NCBI RefSeq assembly: GCF_028401385.1
Contig: NZ_JAQOMR010000001.1
Span: 3,822,501-3,886,500, forward strand
Length of the DNA stretch: 64,000 nt
Direction of reading: 5' to 3'
From: Marinicella algicola
GTDB taxonomy: Bacteria; Pseudomonadota; Gammaproteobacteria; Xanthomonadales; Marinicellaceae
This document shows positions 49,950 through 59,369 of this stretch, piece by piece; position 1 is the stretch's first letter; each line of letters begins with the position of its first letter. The notes under the pieces were generated by a model that saw nothing but the letters and a program-made list of their open reading frames with translations, did no database searches and was not told where the DNA came from. The translations under genes were made by a program, and so were the position numbers.

Positions 49950-52845
49950 TCAAAGGTCGCCATTCACCCGGTTGCGACCGTTTCGCTTTGCGTCGTAAAG
50001 GTGCGAATCCGCCTTGTCGATGAACTGTTCGAGCGTGTCCGCACGGCCGGGAACGTCCGAGTGGAAACCGATACTCACCGTCAGGCTGAAGGTCTCTCCG
50101 TCCACCAGTGCCGGGCTTTCCGCCACATTCTCACGCAACCGTTCAAGGAAAGCCCTGACCTGGTCTTTCTCTCCGGAAAGCGTATAGGCCACGAACTCCT
50201 CGCCACCGTAGCGCGCCACGAGGTCGCCGGTGCGCTGGAAGTGGGCGTTCAGGATGTCTGCCAGATGTCTGAGGCAGGCGTCGCCGAACACATGACCCAT
50301 CCGGTCGTTGACCGGTTTGAAGTGGTCGACATCGATCATGGCCACGGTGAAGCGCAGGCTCCGGTTCCGCGATAGCTCAAACTCCGCCTCACCGCGCTCG
50401 AGGAAATAGCTGCGATTGTAGAGCCCCGTCATTCCGTCGGTGATGCTGACTTCGTGGAGCTTGCTGTTGGCCCTGTTCAGCGCCCGGTTGAGCGTACGCA
50501 GCTTGCGAACCCAGTAAAGAAACAGGGCCAGCACAACGACGCCGACTGCGGCAATTGCGAACAGGAGCCGGTAGTCGATCGCTCGCTTGAAGGGCGCCAG
50601 TTTTTGCCGGCTGAGGATCAGGTCGACGGCCCCGGGGTCGAGGTTGACGACCAGCTTGCCGAAGATGCTTCCCAGATGCGGCTCGTCGGGTGCGGTGGCG
50701 ACCACCACCTGAAGGCCCTCGGCGATGCGTCCGGAGATCTTCACATCATTGCTGCCCATGCCGGCAATCAGATAGGCAAGACTGTCGAGCGGCCCGACAA
50801 CAGCGTCGAGATCACCGGCTTCCACTGCCTCGAGACCCTGATGCTCGCTGTCGATATCGACAAGTGTGACATCCGGATAGCGGCTTTTGAGCAAGTCTGT
50901 GGGAACATGCGAGGAACAATACCGACCCGCTGGCCACCAAGGTCGCGCAGGCTGTTGACGAAGGGCGCCTGCAGCGGTGACGCCACGGCAAGCGCGATAT
51001 CGAGATAGGGCGGGGCAAGATCGAAGGTGGTATCGCGCATGTTTTCGCGCGCAACGAAGGGCAGAACGTCGCAATCGGCCGACAGCGCGTTTTCACTGTT
51101 GGCATTCGGCAGCGACACATGTTCGATCTGGCGGTCGAACCGGCCGCGTTCCCCATCAATCCGAGGATTTCGGCAATGGCGCCGTTAAAGGCGCCGTTGC
51201 CGTCGATCGTGCTATAGGGCGGGTAGCGGGGTTCGACGCAGACGCGGATCGTGCTTTTCTCGGAGAGATATTGCCGTTCATCGCGGTCCAGCAGATCGTG
51301 GCTGATCTCCATTCCGGCGATCGGCGGGCCGAGCCAGCGGCGTTCCATTTCTTCCCAGCGCGACATGGGGATGGATTCCAGCGCGTGGTCGATAATGCTT
51401 TTCAGGTAAGGGTAGCGTGGCGAAACCCCGAAACGCAGATCCTCGCGTTCAACGCCCTCCATCAGAAACTCGCCGCCGATCTGGATGTTGATCAGCCCCA
51501 ACTGGCGGATGATGGAATTTCCATTGCTCAATGAGGTGATCGCCACATCGATAGAGCCGTCGGAGAGCGCTTGCATCAGCGCTTCGCGACTGTCGAAGCC
51601 ACGGACCTCATCGAAGCGTTGCTGGAGGGCATCTGTATAATAGATGTCGCGGCTGATGCCGATGGTTTTGCCCTCAAGGCTTTCAAGGCCGTGGTAGGGG
51701 CCTGCGCCGGAGCGTAGAAAGACGGCATTTGGAATACGGTTATAGAGGTCGGAAAATAGTGTGTATTCGGCCCTCTCATCGGTGTGGGAGATATTGGTGA
51801 TCACATCGATTTCGCCATCGCGAAAGCGCTGGAGCAGTCCCGACCAGTTGTCATAGACCCGTTCGAAAGCAAGTCCGGTGGACGACGCGATATATTGTGT
51901 GATGTCTTCGGCAAACCCCTTGCCATGTCCGTTGTCGAGATAGCTGAACGGTTCGTAATCGACCGAGAACCCGATTTTCAGCGTCGGCGCGACCTTGATG
52001 AAGTCCTGCTCCTCAGGCAGCAGCCGCAAGGGGCCCGTGCTCATTGAGCGTTCGCTGCGATAGCTCAGCCAGCGGGTGGTGATGGCGTCGAGCGCATCTG
52101 ATGGCAGCGCAACCACCGCCTTCGACAGGATACCGGACAGCATCTTTGCGTCCGCATTTCCGTCCCGGCTCAGCACGCCGAAGCGAAAATCCTCGAGCGA
52201 GATCGCCGTCAGCGGTAGTGTTCCGGCATTGGCGACATTGGTAAAGCCGCTTTCGCGTACAAAGTAATGGCCGGTTATCTCGGCGGCGAGAACGCCATCA
52301 ACCCAGCCAAAGGCAACGGCGGCCATCAGGTCGCGATAGGTGGCGTAGTCCACAGGCGCCACACCGCTCTCTCGCAGGGCATCGGCGTAATAGATGTCAC
52401 GGATGATGCCGATGCGCTTCTGCTTCAGACCCTCAAGGGTGAGTGGTTTGTCGAAGGGGTGGTCGAAATTCTCGTAAAGCACGGTGCGGCGCAGATGATA
52501 TGGATCTGTGAAGGTGATGAAATTGCTGCGTTCCTCGGTCTCGGAAATGTCGGCGATGACGTCAAGCCCGCCTTCGCGAAACTGGTCATATACCTCCGAC
52601 CACGCGCCCATGCGCAGCTTGAAATCAATCCCGGTCATGGTGCCGATCAAGCCGATGACATCCACCGTCCAGCCCATGATGTTGCCGTTGCGATAAAACG
52701 AATAGGGGTCGTTGTCGGCCACCACGCCGACACTCACCGAACCGTGCTCGGCAATCCAGCTGCGCTCTTCGGCGCTGAGTTCAAGCTCGGCCGCTTTCGC
52801 AGGCATTGCGGCGGAAAAGAGCGTGCTGAGGACAACTGCCAGCAT
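49950..52845 (-). CDS. Membrane diguanylate cyclase with three periplasmic solute-binding domains, two frameshifts
   Basis: A signalling enzyme that makes cyclic-di-GMP, about 965 residues when corrected. The signal peptide is MLAVVLSTLFSAAMPAKA. Three SBP_bac_3 (amino-acid receptor-like) domains follow in tandem: about 30-255 (VSVGVVADNDPYSFYRNG), 265-510 (LKIGFSVDYEPFSYLDNG) and 520-745 (IRVCVEPRYPPYSTIDGNG). A membrane segment LLFAIAAVGVVVLALFLYWV lies near 765. The GGDEF domain has DGMTGLYNRSYFLERGEAEF and the active site RYGGEEF. Bases are missing in the run at 51151-51154 (then RGRFDRQIEHVSLPNANSEN) and near 50901-50905 (then PTDLLKSRYPDVTLVDID). It presumably turns periplasmic ligand binding into c-di-GMP output. 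Confidence 0.85.
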
Positions 52846-53190
52846 GGGCAGGCAGGATGAAATCCGGTCAATGACAGAGCGGAGCGGAAGCGGGTGCCCC
52901 GGCCGCGCACTTTCAAATCTCGTCCATTACGCTCGTCTCATGCAATTCCTCAGGGCGCAAACAGGATTGTCGGCGCGAAGGCGAACCGAAATGCAGACCT
53001 TGTGACTGGTATTGGCATTTGCCGGTGTCCTCCTCCACCTCTTCAAGCTTAAGAAAGGCATAGCATAAAAATCAGCAAGTCAAACGTCTCATCTCGTCCA
53101 AACCGAAGGGTGGGTCATTGGCCGCGGTTCCCATTGTCCGTCTTTCATGCTTGCATGGGCCGAAGGCATAATCCAAGACGGAGTTTTCTC
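52846..53190. other. Intergenic region between the diguanylate cyclase and arginase genes
   Basis: About 345 bases between divergent genes. I see no further gene and no strong palindrome. It should hold promoters for both. Confidence 0.5.
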
Positions 53191-54114
53191 ATGCATTGCA
53201 CATTGCTCGGCGTTCCCGTCCAGTCCGGCTCGGGCCGGAAAGGCTGCAATATGGGGCCAAACGGCCTCAGGGCCGCGGGCCTTGGCGAAGCACTTGCCGG
53301 CCTTGGTCATGATGTTGTCGACCTCGGCGACCTTGCGCCGGCGCCGCTACGGGCGGTTTCGCACCCCAATGCCAATCTCAAGGCCCTGACGGAAACCGTA
53401 TCCTGGCTCGATGCTCTCTGTGAGAAGGCATTCGAAATCTGCGAAAACGGTGTTCCGATTTTCATGGGTGGCGATCATGTGATGGCAGCGGCAAGCGTTG
53501 CTGGCGCTTCTCGCAGGGCAAAGGAAAAGGGGCGCCCGCTGTTTGTGCTCTGGCTTGACGCACATGCCGATTTTCACACGCTGGAAAGTACCGAAAGCGG
53601 CAATCTCCATGGTACGCCTGCCGCCTATTTTACCGGAAGGCCGGGGTTTGAGGGCATTTATCCCAAGCTCGAGGCACCGGTCGATCCGGCCAATGTCTGC
53701 ATGCTTGGCATTCGCAGCGTCGATCCGCCCGAGCGCGCGGCGCTGCGACCATCCGGCGTCACGGTTCATGATATGCGGGCCATCGATGAGAGCGGTATCG
53801 GCGTACTACTGTCGTCCTTCCTCGCACGTGTCGAAGCTGAAAACGGCCTGCTGCATGTCAGCTTCGATGTCGATTTCCTCGATCCGTCGGTCGCGCCCGG
53901 CGTCGGCACCACGGTTCCGGGCGGGGCAACGTTCCGCGAAGCCCATCTGGTGATGGAGATGTTGCATGACAGCCGGCTTGTCACCAGTCTCGACCTAGTG
54001 GAACTCAATCCGTTCCTTGACGAGCGTGGCAAGGCCGCGATCCTGATGACCGAACTGACGGCGAGCCTGTTCGGCCGGCAGGTGATGGATAGGCCGACGC
54101 GCAGCTACGGCTGA
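53191..54114 (+). CDS. rocF: Arginase
   Basis: It converts arginine to ornithine and urea in the cytoplasm. It is 307 residues, intact. Manganese ligands are in FMGGDHVMAA, LWLDAHADFHT and VSFDVDFLDPSVAP, all in the expected order. The start ATG follows ACGGAG with good spacing. Its stop abuts the convergent mbfA stop without a gap. Agmatinase is the main alternative, but the length and the SGNLHGTPAAY block fit arginase. Confidence 0.9.
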   Translation: MHCTLLGVPVQSGSGRKGCNMGPNGLRAAGLGEALAGLGHDVVDLGDLAPAPLRAVSHPNANLKALTETVSWLDALCEKAFEICENGVPIFMGGDHVMAAASVAGASRRAKEKGRPLFVLWLDAHADFHTLESTESGNLHGTPAAYFTGRPGFEGIYPKLEAPVDPANVCMLGIRSVDPPERAALRPSGVTVHDMRAIDESGIGVLLSSFLARVEAENGLLHVSFDVDFLDPSVAPGVGTTVPGGATFREAHLVMEMLHDSRLVTSLDLVELNPFLDERGKAAILMTELTASLFGRQVMDRPTRSYG

Positions 54115-55098
54115 TCAGCCGCTACCGATCAGCATGCCGGCGGCCAGCACGAGGCCACCGCCGAGAACGACCTGGAAGGCAGCGCGCATGAACGGCGTTT
54201 CCATATACTTGTTCTGGATGAAGGCGATCGCCCAGAGTTCGAAGAAGACCACGATGATGGCAACAATTGTCGCCGTCCAGAATGCGGGTATCAAATAGGG
54301 CAGGGCATGGCCGAGGCCGCCGAGCATGGTCATTGTGCCCGAGGCGATGCCGCGCTTGATCGGTGAACCGCGCCCGGAGAGCTTTCCATCGTCATGGGCT
54401 GCTTCGGTGAAGCCCATCGAAATGCCGGCGCCGACGGCAGCAGACAGTCCGATCAGGAAGGTCTGCTTGGTGTCCTGCGTGGCAAAGGCTGCGGCGAAGA
54501 CAGGCGCCAGCGTTGAAACCGAACCGTCCATCAACCCGGCAACGCCGGGCTGTACCCAGGTCAGCACAAACTGACGGCGCTCTTTCAGCCCTTCTTCTTC
54601 GCGCACATCTTCCGGTGCATGCTTTTCGCCAAGGGCGATGGCGGTTTCCTCATGGGCTTCCTCGGCCATGGCGAGGTCGCCGAGCAGCTTGCGGGTGTCG
54701 GCATCGCCCACCTGTTTCATCGCAGCGCGGTAAAAGCGGCGCGCCTCGTCCTCCATGGTCACCGTCTGTGAGCGGATCTTTTCAAGTGGCAGGTTTTTGA
54801 CCAGCCAGTCCGGGCGGTGATCGTAGAAACCGCGCACATGCTCGCGCCGGACAAGCGGTATGACTTCGCCGAAGCGGCGCTTGTGCATATCGATCAGCAT
54901 GCGTCGGTGGCTGTCCTCCACAAGCGCCATCTCATCGAAAATCCGGGCCGTATCCGGGTAGTCGCCACGCAGATGTTCGGCGTAGGATTTGTAGATGCGC
55001 GCATCGTCTTCTTCCGAAGAGATCGCAAGCGCCAGAATTTCCTGCTCCGAAAGCGAGGAGAAGCTGCGGCGTGGCCTTGAGAACAGATTGAATGCCAT
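54115..55098 (-). CDS. mbfA: Membrane-bound ferritin A (iron exporter)
   Basis: A 327-residue protein, intact. The N-terminal ferritin-like (erythrin/rubrerythrin) domain has the Glu/His iron ligands in ISSEEDDARIYKSYAEH, EMALVEDSHRRMLID and MAEEAHEETAIAL. The C-terminal VIT1-like membrane part includes WVQPGVAGLMDGSVSTLAPV. In Agrobacterium and Bradyrhizobium MbfA exports iron and protects against iron and peroxide stress. It is repressed by Irr at low iron. A perfect Irr box stands in front of it here. Confidence 0.93.
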   Translation of the reverse strand: MAFNLFSRPRRSFSSLSEQEILALAISSEEDDARIYKSYAEHLRGDYPDTARIFDEMALVEDSHRRMLIDMHKRRFGEVIPLVRREHVRGFYDHRPDWLVKNLPLEKIRSQTVTMEDEARRFYRAAMKQVGDADTRKLLGDLAMAEEAHEETAIALGEKHAPEDVREEEGLKERRQFVLTWVQPGVAGLMDGSVSTLAPVFAAAFATQDTKQTFLIGLSAAVGAGISMGFTEAAHDDGKLSGRGSPIKRGIASGTMTMLGGLGHALPYLIPAFWTATIVAIIVVFFELWAIAFIQNKYMETPFMRAAFQVVLGGGLVLAAGMLIGSG

Positions 55099-55110
55099 GA
55101 TTGTGGTCCC

Positions 55111-55143
55111 GATAACAGTTTAGAATTTTTCTAAACTGTTATC
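55111..55143 (-). promoter_or_regulatory. Irr box (iron control element) of mbfA
   Basis: GATAACAGTTTAGAA and its exact reverse complement flank a TTT spacer, giving 15-bp perfect arms. The inner TTTAGAA...TTCTAAA is the iron control element bound by Irr in rhizobia. It lies 12 bases before the mbfA start codon, a placement suited to repression. Confidence 0.9.
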
Positions 55144-55292
55144 GTCGAAAGGTCAAATGACCTCGGTCAAGCCCGTGGCATCTCGGGTCGGTTTTTCGCA
55201 AACATTTGGCCTGACGGAGGGATCAGATGTTTTTCATGAGATAATCGTCGGGGCCAAACCGGCAATCGGTAAACGGTGAAACCGAAATGGCA

Positions 55293-56027
55293 CTATCGTT
55301 CTGACATCAGCGCTTCAACGAAGGCCGGGACCGTGGTTGCGGCAGCGCCCTCGCGGCAATCGTCAAACAGCGGGTTCCCGGTTGCTTCCAGATTTAGTTC
55401 GACCGTGCGCGCGCCCTTGCCGGCCGCCTCCGTTACGAAACCGGCAGCCGGATAAACGGTACCAGAGGTGCCGATGGCCACGAACAATTCGGCCCGGTCG
55501 AGTGCGTCTTCGACCCGTTCCATGTCGTAGGGCATTTCACCGAACCAGACGATGTCGGGTCTGAGCGATGCACGTGCGCAGCTTGAGCACACCATGCCGT
55601 TATCAAGGTCGCCCTGCCAATCCTGATGGCTGCCGCATTCATTGCAGAGCACCGAATTGAGCTTGCCATGCATGTGCAGCACTTTCTTCGAGCCGGCCTT
55701 TTCATGCAGGCTGTCGACATTCTGGGTTATCAGCAGGAAATCGCCCTGCCAGGCATTTTCAAGCGCTGCAAGTGCATTATGGGCTGCGTTCGGGCTCGCC
55801 TTGGCGGCCTCGCGGCGACGCGCGTTGTAGAAATCAAAGACCAGATCGGGATTGCGGTGAAAGCCTTCGGGTGTTGCCACATCGCGGATATCGTGATCGG
55901 CCCAGAGCCCGCCACTATCCCGGAAGGTGGCAAGCCCGGATTCGGCGGAAATACCTGCGCCTGTGAGGACGACAATGGAGGCCTTGGGTGAAATCTTCAT
56001 GAGAACACTTGTGTCATGCTCTGCCAC
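55293..56027 (-). CDS. cobB: Sir2-family NAD-dependent protein deacylase
   Basis: It removes acyl groups from lysines using NAD, in the cytoplasm. It is 244 residues, intact. The NAD motif is VVLTGAGISAESGLATFRD, the catalytic His is in LHMHGKLNSV after TQNVDSLHEKAG, and zinc cysteines lie in LCNECGSH and VCSSCAR. The family YxxR residues (FYNARRR) that read succinyl/malonyl groups in CobB-type enzymes appear near residue 70. The start could lie ten residues in, at MKISPKASIVV. Confidence 0.9.
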   Translation of the reverse strand: MAEHDTSVLMKISPKASIVVLTGAGISAESGLATFRDSGGLWADHDIRDVATPEGFHRNPDLVFDFYNARRREAAKASPNAAHNALAALENAWQGDFLLITQNVDSLHEKAGSKKVLHMHGKLNSVLCNECGSHQDWQGDLDNGMVCSSCARASLRPDIVWFGEMPYDMERVEDALDRAELFVAIGTSGTVYPAAGFVTEAAGKGARTVELNLEATGNPLFDDCREGAAATTVPAFVEALMSER

Positions 56028-56057
56028 TGCCTTCCCGGATTATGACCGCCACAAAAC

Positions 56058-56681
56058 CTAGCGAAGCGAGGCCACCGGCAGATCTGTGCCGGTTTCGACC
56101 TTGGCCCAGCGGCCACTGTCGAACGAAGCCTGACGTTTCAGAAAAGTGTATGGGGTGTCCGACCAGAGCATGATTTCGTCGCTCAGATTGTCGAGAATGA
56201 AATCGCCTTTCGTGCTGCGCAGGGTCAGCACCGCATGGCCCTCGCCATTTGGTTTGCGCACTACGGTAATCAGAAGATTGGCAGCGGGGAAGCCGGCATC
56301 CATCAGGCGCCGCCGCTTTTCCAGAACGAAATCCTCGCAGTCGCCCGCGCCGCTGTCCGGATAAGCCCAGACTTCCTCGCGCCCGTAAAGATCATGATCG
56401 GTCACCGGCTCGATTTCGGCATTGACGGCAAGATTGACACGCTGAACAGCCTGCCAGCCGAACGAAGTCAGCCGGGCCGGATCGGTATTGCCGGAATGGG
56501 CGGTGCAATCGCGGCGATGCTCCTGGCAGAATTCGAAATGGCCGATGGGCTGTGATGTTACGCCGCCGATCGGCATGGCGGGCATGCCGGCAGCCGCCGC
56601 CGTTGCTCCGAAAAGGCCTGCTCCGGAAACGCTCGCCATGGCGCAGAAGACCAAATAAGCCAATTGATTGAAACGCGGCAC
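56058..56681 (-). CDS. Transglutaminase-like cysteine peptidase (BTLCP family)
   Basis: A 207-residue secreted protein with a signal peptide (AYLVFCAMASVSGAGLFGAT, cleavage near AAAA-GM). The catalytic triad is visible as Cys in SGAGDCEDFVLEKRRR, His in GEGHAVLTLR and Asp in FILDNLSDE. Bacterial members of this family often process surface adhesins that are under c-di-GMP control (LapG type), but the adjacent adhesin is absent here. Confidence 0.87.
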   Translation of the reverse strand: MPRFNQLAYLVFCAMASVSGAGLFGATAAAAGMPAMPIGGVTSQPIGHFEFCQEHRRDCTAHSGNTDPARLTSFGWQAVQRVNLAVNAEIEPVTDHDLYGREEVWAYPDSGAGDCEDFVLEKRRRLMDAGFPAANLLITVVRKPNGEGHAVLTLRSTKGDFILDNLSDEIMLWSDTPYTFLKRQASFDSGRWAKVETGTDLPVASLR

Positions 56682-56785
56682 GCTTTACCCATCCACCTGG
56701 TGAATTCTTAACAAAGAGTTAAGGAGAATTGGCGGACGGAGTCAATCAGACAAGCGTGCCCCGGGGGCAGGATCTTAAGGAATGG

Positions 56786-57586
56786 TTAACCGGCGGCGGC
56801 GCCGCCCACGAGGTTGCCGACGGCCCTGACCATGCGCTCGATATCTTCCGGTCGCGACAGCCGGTGGTCGCCGTCCTGCACCAGTGTCAGCACAACATCG
56901 TCTGCCGGCAGGTGTGTCATCAGTTTCAGGGCGTGGCTGTACGGTACGTCCGGGTCCTGTTTGCCCTGGATAATGTGGACCGGGCACCCGGTTTCAATAA
57001 TGCCGTTGAGGACGCGGTTGCGCCGTCCGTCATCGAGCAGCGCCGCAGTATAGATGGTCGGTTCCGGTCCGTAGATCGAGGCTTCCTCGAAATAACCCTG
57101 CTCGGCAAGGGCCTTGCACTCGGCCTCCTTCAGGTCCGGCTCGATCAACTCGCTGGTGAAGTCGGGAGCAGGAGCAAGCAGCAGCAGGCCTTCGACCTTC
57201 GGCGCATCGGCCTTGTTCTTCAGTTCCTGCACCGCCCGAAGCGCAAGCCAGCCGCCCATCGATGAGCCGATGATGATGATGCGCTCTGGCCCCGCCTTGG
57301 CAATCGCAGCGAGGCTGTCGGCGAGCCAGCGCGAAATCGTCCCGTCGGCAAACGCGCCCTCGCTTTCGCCGTGACCAGTATAGTCGAACCGGATCATGGC
57401 GAGCCCTTCTTCTTCTGCATAGGCGTCGAGGGCCTCCGCCTTGGTGCCAAGCATGTCGGACCCGTAACCGGCAAACCAGACCAGTGCCGGCCGGTCGCTG
57501 CTGCCGGAGCGAAGCCGCATGGCGATCTTCAGCGAACCTTCGCCGTGATCGATTTCCGTATAGCTTACGCCAATGTCCTGATGCAT
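56786..57586 (-). CDS. Alpha/beta hydrolase
   Basis: A cytoplasmic esterase-like protein of 266 residues, intact. The nucleophile Ser is in IIIGSSMGGWLALRA, the acid is in QGKQDPDVPYSH and the His is in VQDGDHRLSRPED, giving a full triad. It starts at MHQDIGVSYTEID because GGCGGAG lies just upstream. A longer form would reach into the infC promoter. It is divergent from infC. Its substrate is unknown. Confidence 0.87.
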   Translation of the reverse strand: MHQDIGVSYTEIDHGEGSLKIAMRLRSGSSDRPALVWFAGYGSDMLGTKAEALDAYAEEEGLAMIRFDYTGHGESEGAFADGTISRWLADSLAAIAKAGPERIIIIGSSMGGWLALRAVQELKNKADAPKVEGLLLLAPAPDFTSELIEPDLKEAECKALAEQGYFEEASIYGPEPTIYTAALLDDGRRNRVLNGIIETGCPVHIIQGKQDPDVPYSHALKLMTHLPADDVVLTLVQDGDHRLSRPEDIERMVRAVGNLVGGAAAG

Positions 57587-57773
57587 TCTGATCTCCGCCG
57601 GTTTGAACGAAAAGCCCGTCTGCGCGCCGAATGCGCGATCAAGAGGTGATTTTCTTTTGGGCTGTGTTATTGACATCGGACGGGTTCAACAACCATTTGT
57701 GGCCTAATCGTGCCTTAGTCTATGCAATTGGCACTTACCGACCCGATTTTCAACAATTGAGGAGATCACGACC

Positions 57774-58309
57774 ATTCGCAGACCCCACAGAGCCGCTCCC
57801 CGACCAAGGAAGGTCCCCGCGCCAATCGCGACATTCGCATCCGCGAAGTGCAGCTGATCGATGCCGAAGGGGAGAACCTGGGCGTTATTCAGACCGAAGA
57901 AGCGATGAGAATGGCTGAAGAAGCCGGGCTTGATCTCGTTGAGATCGCCCCCAACTCAACGCCGCCCGTTTGCAAGATTCTCGATCTGGGAAAGCTGAAA
58001 TATGCCAACCAGAAGCGTGCTGCCGAGGCCCGCAAGAAACAGAAAGTCGTTGAAGTCAAAGAAATCAAGATGCGTCCCAACATCGACAGCCACGATTACG
58101 AGGTGAAGATGAAGGCGATGAACAAGTTCTTTGAAGGCGGTGACAAGGTCAAGGTGACTTTGCGTTTCCGCGGGCGTGAGATGGCGCACCAGGAACTGGG
58201 CATGAAGCTCTTGTCCCAGGTCAAGCAAGATACCGCCGAGATCGCGAAGGTGGAGGCCGAGCCGAAGCTCGAAGGCCGCCAGATGCTGATGGTGCTTGCA
58301 CCGAAATAA
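57774..58309 (+). CDS. infC: Translation initiation factor IF-3 (ATT start), frameshifted
   Basis: It binds the 30S subunit and checks initiator tRNA pairing. It starts at ATT 57774 (IRRPHRAAP), nine bases after GAGGAG. AUU is the rare start known for infC and lets IF-3 repress its own translation. A base is missing in the C run at 57798-57801, after which it reads [20 protein letters not shown]. Downstream are the linker [20 protein letters not shown] and the C-domain [20 protein letters not shown]. The corrected length is 178 residues. It heads the infC-rpmI-rplT cluster. Confidence 0.93.
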
Positions 58310-58557
58310 GTTCTTGCAAAAAGCGTCAACCGGCCAAGCGCCGCCCGGGCTTAACAGCCGAGGCGGCGGAATTTATTGTTTGGCCGATGATGGTTGCGCT
58401 TTATCAGCAAAGCGCGTATAAGCGCGCCGTTCTGACGGGTCGCCTTTTGGGCGGGCCGCCATGGAGCAGGCCGGCAGGGCATGCCGTGTCTGCTCGAAAA
58501 TGCAATGTGGCCGGGTTCGTCGCCCAAGGTCCCAATTAACAAAAACGGAGTAGCAAA

Positions 58558-58758
58558 ATGCCCAAGATGAAGACGAAATCGTCGGTCAAAAAACGTTTCA
58601 AGGTGACCGCGAGCGGCAAGGTCAAGGTTGCGGCTGCAGGCAAGCAGCACGGCATGATCAAGCGCTCCAACAAATTCCTTCGTAATGCACGCGGCACGAT
58701 GGTCCTGTCCGATCCGGACGCGAAGATCGTCAAGCAGTTCATGCCTTACAGCAAGTAA
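58558..58758 (+). CDS. rpmI: Ribosomal protein L35
   Basis: A 66-residue ribosomal protein, intact. [20 protein letters not shown] and [19 protein letters not shown] are the L35 signature. GGAG precedes the ATG. It lies between infC and rplT as in most bacteria. Confidence 0.97.
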   Translation: MPKMKTKSSVKKRFKVTASGKVKVAAAGKQHGMIKRSNKFLRNARGTMVLSDPDAKIVKQFMPYSK

Positions 58759-58808
58759 CGCCCGCAAGTTTTCTAAACGCATTCCGATCGATCTGAAGGA
58801 GATTAAAC

Positions 58809-59212
58809 ATGGCTCGCGTAAAACGTGGCGTTGCTGCACACGCCAAGCATAAAAAGTCATCAAGAAGGCAAAAGGCTTTTATGGCCGCCGCAAGAACACC
58901 ATCCGCACAGCCAAGGCTGCTGTGGACAAGTCCATGCAGTACGCTTACCGCGACCGCAAGGTTAACAAGCGCAATTTCCGTGCGCTCTGGGTTCAGCGTA
59001 TCAATGCTGCCGTGCGTGAACATGGCCTGACCTATGGCCGTTTCATCGATGGTCTCAACAAGGCTGGCATCGAAGTTGACCGCAAGGTTATGTCCGACAT
59101 GGCCATTCACGAGCCCGCAGCATTTGCATCGCTCGTTGCTGCTTCGAAGAAGGGCCTTGAGTACCTCAAGAAAGAGGGCACGGCCAACGAGTTTGAAACC
59201 GCGGTAGCATAA
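58809..59212 (+). CDS. rplT: Ribosomal protein L20, frameshifted
   Basis: A 50S assembly protein. It starts [18 protein letters not shown] is missing at about 58855 (AAAAAGTC, expected AAAAAGGTC), so the frame should continue [20 protein letters not shown]. The rest, from [20 protein letters not shown] to the end, is intact in the other frame. The corrected length is 134 residues. L20 is essential, so the break must be a sequence error. Confidence 0.96.
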
Positions 59213-59253
59213 GCCAGCGCGTCCCAAGCTCTCTGAAATTTTACCTTTTTGGG

Positions 59254-59285
59254 AAACCCGCGCTGGCCGTACCAGTGCGGGTTTT
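59254..59285 (+). terminator. Rho-independent terminator after rplT
   Basis: AAACCCGC and GCGGGTTT pair with a 15-base loop and end in TTTT. It closes the infC-rpmI-rplT transcript 41 bases after the stop and separates it from pheS. Confidence 0.85.
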
Positions 59286-59369
59286 CTTCATTCTGAAATC
59301 ATGAAATTCATGTATCTGAGCGTCAGGTAAGCGGAACTGAGCCGCTTTCTGCAAGGAAGAGATGAAAAG

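Noticed and set aside
56058..56681. A LapG-type adhesin control module with the diguanylate cyclase
   Set aside because: No LapD-like receptor or large adhesin is present; the genes are 3 kb apart with unrelated genes between.
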